A stretch of 64,000 bases of DNA from Leidyana gryllorum EB-2025a (Eukaryota; Apicomplexa), in NCBI GenBank assembly GCA_048772705.1, contig JBLWGC010000194.1:124001-188000 (forward strand), given 5' to 3'. Below are positions 54,001 to 64,000 of the stretch, one piece after another (the first letter of the stretch is position 1; every line of letters begins with the position of its first letter). The notes under the pieces are model-generated. The model did no database searches. It saw nothing but the letters and a program-made list of their open reading frames with translations, and was not told where the DNA came from. The position numbers and the translations under genes were made by a program.

Positions 54001-56419
54001 ACTGATGTCAAATGAGCTGTGTTTGACCAGTCGACGCATCGTGCACCCCAAAGCCTCCGACAATCTTTCGGGCAAACGTTTTCCCATTGAGGACATAGTG
54101 TTCTGAATCCGGTCAGAGGTAGCGTGATTGTATTGACGGGAACCATTCCACTTTGCTTTACTGATAACTGGACGGGACCTTTCGCTGGTCAATCGAATAG
54201 CAAAGACAATGCGCATATTACGAATGCTCTGGGATGGCCGAGGCTGTTTCGGAAAGACCATCTGACGATCCGGGAGTGCGACATGCATAAGATCGGCCCG
54301 GCTCGGCTCGAAACACCACATGGAGCAATCAAACAGAACGGCCCAGACGAATCCATACGGCGTCGAATTTGTATTGTGCTGAATCCATCCCTCTCGAAGT
54401 ATTGGACCGGAAAGCAGAAAGCTCGGAGCGGCTCGGTTGAAAGCGGACATCATTGGGAAGTTGTTGCCCGTCACTGAACACCGATCTGAAATAATTCGAG
54501 CGGTGTCGTACCTTTGAGCTGATTCACCAGCGTGCGAATACTCTCCCGTTTCGCCTGGACTTTGTCCTCGTAGACCATTTGACGAACGTCTTCGTCGGTG
54601 AACGTGGGAAGAATCTGTCTAAGGTCCGAGTCGAAATCTTCATTCTCAGTGTCAGACCAGTTAAGTGGCTCGTTGAGAGGGGCCGAGATCTCTCCTCGCA
54701 ACGTCAGATACCGAATCCAATCTCTCTCCCACACCGGCCGGGACGCAATCTTGAGGTCAATCCGCAACAGAGGAATGATTTTGGTCTTCATCCACCAGGC
54801 GAACGTCAAATGATGTCTCTGCAGTGCCATCAGCGTTTTCGGACTCCGTTCGACTTCAGGAATCTCTTCCTCTGCGATCGAAATGTGTTATGAGACTATC
54901 GGAAAGGTCTTTCTTACTCGAGCCTTTCAACATGATGTCCTTCTCAATGGATTCTGTGTACTTTTCGAGCCTCTCTCTCTCCTTTCTGGCTTCCTCCTCC
55001 TGCTCGTGACGACGTCTCTGTGCCCGTCGTACCTCCAGTCGTAGGTGTTTCAAATTGGTTTCAAATAGTGACTTCTCTGCTCTGGCGCCTCTCTTCATCA
55101 CCGGATTGACGGGCCCCTCCTTGAAGATGTCCCAGATATCAATTAGGCCATCTTCAGTTGCCGTGGTGGTCTGCGCGAGCTCGAGCTGTATCACTGGTCG
55201 GGCGAAACTCTCCTCTTTCTCGGCATCGGCTTCCGCGATGGGCCCATCCACCACGCCAAAGTCTGCGATTCACATTTTGACTTTGCACCAACACACCCCC
55301 CACCGGAGTTGAACCACTGCACTACTGCTCACCATACTGCTCGAGTACGCCCATAAAGTCTTTATCCGAGTCGGGTTCCTCACAATCCTGAAGCCACCGC
55401 TGTTGTGCGAGCATTGGCCCCACGGACAATGGGCGATCGCCCGGGATGAGGAGATTACGATCCTGATCCTCCTCAAGATCGCGAGTCACCCTTTTGTGCT
55501 TTGCCCAATGGATGGGAGCGATGACATCAAGTCTGGCCAGAAGGCCGCGGGGGACTGGAACCAAATCATTGCCAATTCGAAAGTGCTCTTCGTCGCCCTG
55601 CGCAGGTTTGCGGTCAGTTTGAGGTGTGGGATTGAATATTCTGAGTGAGTCAGCCTTATCGAGATGTTTGACGCCCAGTTCTGTGGTGACATCTGTTCTC
55701 TCAGCCCCCACTCTCATCGATGCCTCCGGATAGAGTGTGTCGAATCGGGCGAACTCAGGCATTCCCAGCCTTCGTTCCATCTCCGCTATCATTGTCATTG
55801 TCTCATAACCTTCGCCTGTGAATTTGAGGGTCTCCTCCTTGTCCGCTGCCGGGTCGACTGTGGTGCCGAGCATTCGCTGACACTTGGCGAAAGAGCTCTC
55901 TGCGGTCTGAGCTCCCGTCCCCAATTACTGAGTACACTGAGACTGCCCTCTCACCTCCTTCTCGATGGGGCCCGTGCAAGCAGCAGGATCAGGAAGGCCC
56001 TGATCATTGAGATACTCTGGAATAGATGACCCATATTTTGGTCTGATCGCTTCCAGAAAGGTGTCGCCAAAGTTAGCAGGCGTATTCCGCCAGTGCCGTT
56101 CATCGCCCCAAGTACGCGTCCTCAATTCAGGTATGGAGGTTTCGACCTCCTTGTTGGTGGCGGCGACTGCTGCAGCGTCATCTGCATAGGAAGTGTTGAT
56201 CTTGAACACCTCCTGAGTGCTGCCGAGCGTTAGATGAGGTCTTCGTGACACACTCGCAATACGGGGTGCAGTCTTGAGACTGTCGATAATGGACCCATCG
56301 GCCTGCAGTTCCAATTGAGATTGGGGGTCCGACAAGGTGCCACGGAGACTCGGGCCTGTGGGCCGCCATTCGAAGGGGGAGGTTGGATCATGATTCAAAT
56401 GTCTAGACTGGCCACTCAT
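47993..56419 (-). CDS. giant leucine-rich-repeat protein with Lys/Gly/Pro-rich tracts
   Basis: Ten exons leftwards: 56419-55955, 55906-55333, 55262-54918, 54871-54512, 54473-53882, 53840-53385, 53319-52741, 52695-52535, 52477-49464 and 49414-47993; introns 38-70 nt; about 2,655 residues with consistent phase throughout. The N-terminal ~450 residues have no known motif and include a coiled coil (RRAQRRRHEQEEEARKER). From about residue 850 onwards come ribonuclease-inhibitor-type leucine-rich repeats (LELSHNRLSTL, SLNLSGNSVNNQDV, LRIREVDLSHTL, EDIDLTGCAIDTD, LSDLSVRNNGLSD, LKLDLRNNTIPN). Between and after the repeats are long tracts built from KG, PAKG and GKG units. The LRRs resume after the first tract across the last intron, supporting one gene. 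Role unknown; a structural scaffold is plausible. It could be two genes, but no internal start with a gap was found. Confidence 0.6.
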
Positions 56420-56564
56420 TGCTTTAACACATATTTATTGTTCACTATCTGAAGGTCAGTGGTTGATGGGGAGTTTGGAATGACAATAGGCGAGTGAGCA
56501 GGGTTTCATGGAGCGAGCGAGAGGAAGTATGGTGTGTGTATGACGCTTTTGTCAGCAGGCAGTA

Positions 56565-59500
56565 CTACTTCATGATCTCCTGCAATAACGCGTCGGGGAC
56601 CAACAATGTCTGCAGTGTTGAAGAATCGAATGGTGGCTATTGGAGTTACTCTCACCAATGGGTGCTCGGTAGGCGCTACAGCAGTGGTGGCCAGCTTGTT
56701 ATAGGTTCCGCTCAAATCGGCCACACCCTTCTCCTCCTGAGAGTCAAAGAAAGAAGTCCATTGATGCGACGAGTCAGTGAGTTATCTCACCTCATTCGCC
56801 ATGGAAGCAAACAAGCGTTCCCGCATTTCGTCTCCAGCATCTTGTATCTTCTGAGGCCGTGCTGTCAAACTCTCGTCCTTGCGGAGTAACCCAGCGAGTA
56901 TTGGGAGAGTGGATCGCACTTTGTGAGACAAGTTATTGTTTGCCCGCAACAGAGGATGGCTCATCAGAGACACAAACGCGGCCAAGAGACACCTTCTCTC
57001 GGGCAAAGTCTTGACGTGCTCGGCCACGGGTAAGAGGTAGAGATTCATGTAGGGCTCCAATCTGGATGACTGGTTATCGATGAGTGAGGGAACGTCCAGA
57101 GTGACATCGCGGTTATCACCGTCGCGCCGCCCGATGGCTCCACGGTTGGCCACCAAGTCACACTTGACTTGGAGCGCACACATGGAAACAACGGCACACT
57201 CGGTTGGGATATTGACACTTCCTCCGTGACCAACTTTGGATATGTATTGACTGAGACAAGCGACCAGTGGTCTGGCGTAAGTCTTCAAAACACCCTCGGG
57301 CATCCAGAGAATGATATTGTTGACATATTCATAACTAATCTTGGCAGCCATTCTCCGGTTACCCAAACAGTAGTTGAACAGTGTTAACATGTTGCCAGTG
57401 GCCTGCTCCATATGACTTCCGAGAATCCAAGATCGGCGCAAGAAAGAGGAAATCAGTGACAAGATGCCGGGTATGTTTGCATTCGAAGCCGTCCATCGGT
57501 CCTTGTGGAGTACCCCGTCAAAGATGCCGGTATACAGGTCGGCCCATTGCTGAGTCACGACGTTAGTACCCACCCTCGTGGGGAGTGTAGACAGGAGGCC
57601 AGCGACCACTTGGTAGGCGTAAGGCACAAATGCGTGACTCTCCTCCTCAGTGATGATCGCCCCCATAGTTCTCAGCACATAGGAATGCAACTCGTGGCCC
57701 TGAGCGGTAACGCCCACCGCCACAGCAACTATTCCACACAATGCGGCAACAGCCTCAAACAGGTAATGACAGAAAATCGGATTCACCGGCTTCCGTGCCA
57801 CTTCCCGAAGGATTGTCACGAGCTCGTTGAGTCTCTGTGCTTGGGTGTTGACGTCCATTCGTACCACCGCCAACAGTCTCCAAAGGCAACGCATGACGTA
57901 TTCATTGTCCAAACATTCCACACTCAAGCTGACCCGCGAAAACAGGGGCTTCACAGCGTTCTGGAGTGCTCTCTGCACCGCAGGCGATTGACGATTGAGA
58001 AACGGTTCTCCCGGAGCCTTGAAGGTCAACAAGCGCTCCAAAGTTGAGGCCGCGTTGGTGTACACGTACACGTGTTCGCTCGCCAGGTACTTGACCACAT
58101 ACGGCAACAGATTGACCAATTGACTGTAAAAGGAGATAATGTGAATTCGGAGAGAGACTTTCCGACAGCAAACTCACTCTGAGGGAATGAACCGTCGGAA
58201 CATACAGATAAACTTGAGAGCAGATCCTTTGACCAAAGCAGCCTCTGGAGACTTGATGGGAGTATCATCCGCCAATACAGGAATGAGTTGCTGATTCAGA
58301 TACTCAGTGACCGAAACTATAGAAGACACTTCCGTGATTCCTTTAGCCCGCGTCGAAGTCTTGACGGAGATGGAGGTCACCAAATAGGTGGCCGCTTCTC
58401 TCAACAGCAATCTGTCCTTTGTGGTTCTGCCACTGTGACCCGACTCAGCGAGCATCCCCTTGATGGCTTCGAGTAAGTCCTTGCAGACCTCGGCTTCATG
58501 ATGATTCAGCAGAGATTTGATCAACTGTGCCGCACCTTCGCGACGAGCCCCTCTCAACAAGCCTTCGAGGTCCTCGCGAGTGTACAGGAGCGGCTCCTCG
58601 TCACAGGCCTCCAGATCCCCTTCGCGCAGACCCACATGATTGAGGATGACAGAGGTGCAGAGGTCGTGGCAGAGGTTAGGAATATGGGCAAAGGGATCCT
58701 TCTCTGGGCCCCAGTTGACACCCGCGATGACAGCCAGACTGGCCATGGCACTGCCCACCAAGGCATCATACTGAGTTTCAGAAGAACATTGTCTAATGGC
58801 CTCAATCAGCGCCTTGGTGGCGTCGAGGGTATAAGGAGTGAACTCTTCAGTATACTTTTGTCCGTATTCTCGGATGATTTCGCACGCTGCGGTTTTGAGA
58901 TCGATTTGCTTCTCGTTGTCTCCTCGGGCGTAGGGGTTGGCTGGGCAAGCCAGCAACTTGATGGTCTCTGTCATGTGCATCTGCATCTGCTCTTCAAAAT
59001 ACTCCGGGAGGTCAACACCATGGAGAGTTTTGATGATTTTCAGAGAGTGACAGGCGCCATCACACAGTTGGAGGGACCTGCGGGCGAGTATCTGGTTGTC
59101 GAGAGACCCAGAAGGGCTGGTACACATGCTTCGGTACATCTCGCCAAACCATTTGTACATATATAGGATGGGTTCCTGCGCATTGGACAGGATATACTGT
59201 AATTCAGAGAGAATGCCTTCGCTACGTTCAATGTTCTCGTACTTGCTGAGGACATTGAAGAGCACATCTTGAGCTATCAGGATTTGCTCCAAGTCACATT
59301 GGGAATTGTCCTGACCAGAGGCTTGCATACGAGCGAGCAGGAACGGCTTGTAGTACTGGTTAATCAGAGTCGGTAAGAGCGTTGGCCAGTCGCCAGGGAA
59401 GTCAGTCGCCACCATAACTACGAGCACGTCGAACAAAATGTTGCGGATCGATTGCGTGCTCTGAATCAACAAGGGAAGTATCTGCTCCTTCATCAGTTGT

Positions 59501-59754
59501 CGAGTTTGAGCATTCACTTGTTCCTCGTGTTCCCAAGTCCGCTTCAGAGTGTTCTTGAGGAAGATGGCGGCACCCAATCGCGCTGTGGGATCCACTTTAC
59601 CCTCAGCTTGTGGACTCAGAATACCACAGAGTGTGCGGATGGTCTGAGTTTGATGCGACCGGAGCAGTGCATTCAGCTCATCGCATCCTGCGTTCAAAGT
59701 GGCAATGTCCGTAGATACGGACTTGGACACGGCTTCCACAACCCGAGGGTCCAT
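56565..59754 (-). CDS. CSE1: exportin-2 (CSE1/CAS), importin-alpha re-export receptor
   Basis: Karyopherin-beta that returns importin-alpha to the cytoplasm with Ran-GTP. Exons leftwards: 59754-58178, 58123-56791, 56736-56656 and 56609-56565 (introns 54, 54 and 46 nt); 1,011 residues, slightly above the usual 960-970. The N-terminal importin-beta region is present (ARLGAAIFLKNTLKRTWE, FPGDWPTLLPTLINQYY). The CSE1-specific middle has the GLREGDLEACDEEPLLY and EDLEGLLRG block, and the C-terminal HEAT array runs from LPYVVKYLASEHVYVYTNAA on to the conserved end VADLSGTYNKLATTA. The ATG at 59754 was chosen over an upstream non-ATG extension. It ends 145 nt before the start of the LRR gene and begins 24 nt after the stop of the next upstream gene, continuing the tight head-to-tail spacing. 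Confidence 0.9.
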
Positions 59755-59778
59755 TGACGACTCCAAAAAATGTTTTTA

Positions 59779-62700
59779 CTATCTATCAGAATGAGAAGAA
59801 AAGGACCGCGCCACGCGACTCAAGAGGGACTCATACTGTGGTGGCTCGTGCCAGTCTAACGAATCATCTCTTTGTGCTCCCGGCGATACCTCAGATTGAT
59901 GCCATGTCCGTCTACGCGAGGATTTAGACATTTGCAGTATCCCAGACAACATTTCATCGGGTGTTTCTATTCGAGGACGTGCCAACACACTGAACCTTCG
60001 CTTCCTCTGAACTCCCGCCCCGTCCACAGCCTCGTGATCTTCCAACAGGGCTTTCAATTTCCGCGACGACTTTCTCCGCACGATGCCTTTGACTTTGCTG
60101 CTCACAGCTTGTGTAACAATGGCCTTCAAAATATACCAACTCAGCTCCGCTCCCAGTAAACCTGCCAGAGAGGAGGACTTGACATCCTTCAAGTCAATGG
60201 CTGGCAAGTTGATCACTGCGTCCTCAATTCGCATCAAACCGTTGTAGCTGAACAGCAATTGTTGAGCGTTCACTTGCAAATCCCGCACGAACACAGGGCT
60301 CGCTCCCTCCTTGCTACCTTTCCCCGTAGGTCCAGCCTCCAATTTCGGGGGTACGGGGGGACTCGCGTCCGCAGCATTCGGCATTCCTTCAGCTGCACCC
60401 AAGAGTTGAACCTCAGCAGCTTGCCAGGACTCCAGGATCTTTCTCCTCTCCAACTCTGCTGCTTCTTGCTCTGCGACGGCAGCGGCGGAGAAAAACGTTG
60501 TGATCTCCACCAAGAAGCGTTGGGAGAGGTTCAGAGAGAGTGGCTGGAACTGAAAGAAAGCTGTCTCCGGAAGATCGCACACTATAGCACACTTACCACG
60601 ATCCGCATAAATTCGTACACTTCGATGGTAGAACGGTCGTCATCGCTGCCGTTGCCTGAACACCCCTCGAACTCAGTGAAGAGAGGGAAAGTGGTGCGAG
60701 TGGGGTCAGGTTTGAGGTAGCTGGAATCACTCTTGTATTTCGCATGGAAGATTCTGCTTCGTCGAGTCTTTCGATGGCCGGTGGCAGCCTTGACGGTCCT
60801 CAGGTTCAGCGAACTCGAGACTGCTGACCACCTGAAGACAGGAGTGTCATCATTACCATCTACGGTCAAGGGTGCCAGGACTCTTGCACAGTAATCCCCC
60901 TTCTTCTTCAGCAGAGCCTCAGAATTTGAGTTGATGAGTATATCGCCAACTTCAAGATACTGCCGAGTGGTGCGGGGGGCAATGGTGTTGAAGTCGACAT
61001 GAAGTCGAGTCTCATTGAGCCTACAGCGCAGTATGTGTTTGGTTTTGCCCTGTTTCTGTTGCATCGCTCTCAGCCTCAGCTTGATCTCATCTTCGGCATC
61101 ACGCTTTTCCAGACTCTTGATGGCCTCACAGATAGTCAAATCGCAGGCCGACCCTCCGAACCCGGCCTCCAACGTCACTGAACCCTGCCCGAAGCGAGCT
61201 GAAGCGCATATTCTTTGCTCTCGACCCCTCGGAGAAGAGGAATCCTTCCTCGGCGAGGCCTGCAGCCAATTCTGCACCGCACCATTGATTTCAGAGGCTT
61301 TCTCACAACTACTCGCCAGATGGTGATAATCGGCAGCATTGAGAGCGACAATGATCTTTGGGACTTCGACGTTCATTTGTGTCAATCCGCCTGCGAGCAG
61401 AGCCCTCTTGTAGGATGCCGAGAGACACACGACTTGGCGAAGGATGTGACTCAGGTGAGTATCGGCCTGATGGTCGCCAAAGTACCTTCGCAAAGCCTTC
61501 CACTCCGTCTGCTCAGCCGAAAGTGGTGAGGACAGCGATGTTCGCATCACTATCAACTGATCACAGTGAAGCTCGAAGGATCTCAATATCTCCTGCGCTG
61601 TCTCTCCATCGCAGGGTTTCATTGTAGTCCCGGTGTCTTGCGTCACCATCACTCCCAGGGAGGCGACTCGAGCCCACCAGCTGGTCGGTCGCAAGCCCGA
61701 ATGTGCCACCGGCATTGGCGCCAAAGTCAATAGTTTGCAGTAGATGGCATCGGGCGACGGTAGGAAGACATTCGGACGACCCTCTTTGGGTCTGTCTTCT
61801 GGGGGAATGCAGTTCTGAGGTTGCATCAAGGCCGTCGAGGAGCATTTTAGCAGAGGCTCCTGGACGTGAATGTGAATCGGCCGGTGTGATCTTCCACTCA
61901 GTACACTCGACGGCATCAGGGGGTCCTCATCCACTCTACTGGTTATTCGTGAGAAGTACATCCCCTCCATATCTTCGGTGGACAGAGTGTAAGTGCTGAT
62001 GGTGGGTGAAGGAATCGAATTTGTACTCGGAGTGCAGCCAGAGTATCCCAGAACCCCGACACACAAGAAGCGCAGGCCATATATCAATGGTCGAAGGCAC
62101 CAGGACATGAGGGGCAGATAGAGAGAGCAGGCGGGGTCGCGAATGCTGACGTCATGGCAACCTGCCCCTTGGTCGTAGGTGTAGGTGATCTCCTCAAAGT
62201 TCATGTGCAAAACGCAGATCGATGCATCATGTACATAAAAGTTTGCCTCTTGCACTTCCACATGGGTGGAATGCAAATCTTGCAAACTGAGACCACCTGT
62301 CAACATACCCATGCTCAGTCGGCAATTGGTGCTGAGCACCGTGATGCCTCGGCACAAGAAGCCCAGATTGAGATGGAACCTGGGCTCGGGTTCGGGCTCG
62401 GACTCGGACGGAACATCTACAGAGTTCAGGGCCGAGAGGGTGCTGTTGAGCTGAGAGGTGGTCCTCAAGTCACTATCCAAGTCAAAGGTGGGTGAAGACG
62501 TATGCGACTGGAGACTCTGGCCCTTCACCATTGTCCAGGCTTGGTCCAGGAGTCGCTTCAAGTGCGTCAAGTATTCGACGGTGAGGTTCATATAGGTTCC
62601 AGGGCCGCCGAAATCGAGTCGAACTGCGGCCAGACACGCTTCGTAACCCACATTGATGGGTTCCGTGAAGCGGAAGATTACAACCGAAGCTGTGTTGGTT

Positions 62701-64000
62701 TGTAGTGTGGAGCTGAGAAGCGTTGACATCAAGAATCTGCCGGTAGTGCGGTCATCTTCCAGACTTAGTGATTCTGCTTTGAGGACCAGACTGCCTTGGG
62801 TATCTGTGATTCGGACAGAGAAGGCTTTGCGAACGCCTAAACGCATCAGTTCGAAAGTTCTGCGGGCGGGAGGTGCTGTTTGGTCGTCGTCCTCGAGGTC
62901 GAGTGACCGCCCCAAAGTCGATGAGAAGACGTCAGACGGATGCTCATTCATAGAGTCGGTAGTCAGAGGCGACAAGGTGGCAGGTCCACAGTGTAACATG
63001 GCGTGTTCGAGAACATTCTCCAAGACGTTCTTGACATTCACTTCGGGGTCAGCTGTGATCGAGAGACAGCCGGACCCGTCAACCCCCACGTACAATTCTT
63101 CCGGGTCGATGCGTAGGACCCCATTATGCGCGTTGAGCTCAACTCTGGCCTCATGACAGACTGCTCGCAGCTCATTGACGCTGGTATGGACAACTCTGGC
63201 AAGTTGGACTTCAGTGCTCAGAGTCTCAGCAGGAGTAGCTTTAAAGGTGATCTCGGACATTGCACGCATCTTCCAGCCTCCGACTGCAATGTCCAGAGCG
63301 TTACTTCGTCCCGAGTGGTGCGCTATCCAGGTGTCGAGGAGGATATCCCGGCGTTCTTCACGCAGGATACACTTCTTGACTGAGGAAGTGAGTATGGGAA
63401 CCTGCCACGGGGGGGCTCCCTTGACGAGCTTCCGGCGATGACCCTCCCAGACCGATATCAGGTAATCGAGAGCCGCGTTCTCGATGTCATTGGCCGGCTG
63501 CGGAGAGAATTCGTGCAGATCCAAACCTTGCAGACGCCGTGGAGTGGTAGTGGACGTCGTCTCCTCCTCGTGCGATCGGGTGGTTCCCAAACAACGCACC
63601 CGGGCATCTATATCGTCCGAGACAGCGAGGTACTCCTTGGGGTCTCGGAAGGTCTCTGTTCGCATCCCCAAAGCGATATCAGATGCCCCGAATATCATAG
63701 CCATCAAAGGCGACTGACAGGGAATGACTCGACGGCTTAACAGCGCACACAGATCCTTCAAATGACTCGGGTATTCCATGATTCCGCCGAGTGTGGGGAC
63801 GAAAGCGTCCATCATCGTAGTGATGAGATGGCGAAGCCAAGCTTCACTGCTCAGTCGAAGGCGGCAACTTTCAACAAAGACCTTTACAACCCGAGGTTCA
63901 ATTGTGCCGTCGGCGAGGACGGGCAGATCGGTAGCTTTCCATTCGAGTTCTTCGTGTACGAGGGATAACCAGTCATCAACGATCTTGCAGCATTGGGTAG
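59779..64000 (-). CDS. C-terminal part of a giant protein, possibly a bridge-like lipid-transfer (VPS13/FMP27-type) protein
   Basis: Two exons in the window, >64000-60597 and 60549-59779 (47-nt intron); about 1,390 residues are visible and the frame is open to the right edge. Long beta-strand-rich stretches alternate hydrophobic and polar residues (SVRITDTQGSL, ASVVIFRFTE, INVGYEACLAAVRLDF), typical of RBG-type grooves. The junction VYEFMRIVV/FQPLSLNLSQRFLVEI resembles the pattern in which such proteins list strand then 'P-L-x-L-x-L-x-x-R'. The C-terminus is helical then basic (KGIVRRKSSRKLKALL). I cannot separate VPS13-, FMP27- and CSF1-type families without a profile search, and an unrelated large beta-rich protein is possible. 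Its stop is 24 nt before the exportin-2 ATG. Confidence 0.42.

Noticed and set aside
1-64000. Prokaryotic operon or viral origin of the tightly packed genes
   Set aside because: GT-AG introns occur throughout, including in one MFS paralogue and the secreted gene of the cluster, and the gene content is typically nuclear.

Overview
This is a stretch of a very compact eukaryotic nuclear genome with roughly balanced base composition. The evidence is protein genes broken by many tiny GT-AG introns. About 65 junctions could be reconstructed by keeping frame and protein similarity; they run from 34 to 111 nt, mostly 41-57 nt. The genes are typically eukaryotic: nuclear pore gp210, STT3, exportin-2, SDA1, GPN2 and FAN1. 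I infer an alveolate, most likely an apicomplexan relative such as a gregarine or chromerid-like lineage. The main reason is the thioredoxin reductase, which ends in the GCGGGKCG redox tail known from Plasmodium. The placement is an inference of moderate to low confidence. No tRNA, rRNA, CRISPR array or transposon was seen.

Layout from left to right. At 1-7.1 kb on the + strand lie the 3' part of a gp210-type nucleoporin, an acetate/succinate channel-transporter (SatP/GPR1/FUN34) and an unknown protein. At 7.2-10.7 kb on the - strand is a nine-exon filamin/Ig-like protein, divergent by 56 nt from a RING protein with two FHA domains (10.7-14.5 kb, +). At 14.5-17.8 kb on the + strand, two small paralogues with putative mitochondrial targeting and one membrane segment flank thioredoxin reductase, followed by a coiled-coil protein. 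At 18.0-22.5 kb on the - strand are a CPR-like diflavin protein with a degenerate FMN domain and a DEAH-box helicase. At 22.7-26.7 kb on the - strand are two mucin-like secreted paralogues, the second with about 23 copies of an 87/99-bp repeat and a 2-nt frameshift. At 26.9-29.4 kb is SDA1 (+), then an unknown protein and a RAB3GAP2-like protein on the - strand. At 32.7-39.7 kb on the + strand are STT3 and FAN1.

From 46.8 down to 39.7 kb, five - strand genes follow head to tail with spacings of 2, 17, 30 and -4 nt. They are a Pro/Arg-rich protein, three paralogous MFS transporters and a secreted Cys-rich protein with a GPI-type tail. This operon-like packing is the most unusual feature of the window. 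At 46.8-48.0 kb is GPN2 (+). Then, on the - strand, come a ten-exon leucine-rich-repeat protein of about 2,655 residues with Lys/Gly/Pro-rich tracts, exportin-2 (CSE1), and the 3' part of a very large protein resembling bridge-like lipid-transfer proteins (VPS13/FMP27 type), which runs off the right edge.

Biologically the block mixes nuclear transport and ribosome/RNA polymerase assembly (gp210, exportin-2, SDA1, GPN2, DEAH helicase), secretory-pathway glycosylation and surface products (STT3, mucins, Cys-rich secreted protein), solute uptake (SatP, three MFS), redox (TrxR, diflavin protein), DNA repair (FAN1) and Rab/lipid traffic (RAB3GAP2-like, RBG-like). All exon coordinates are predictions made by reading frames and splice consensus, not by transcript data.
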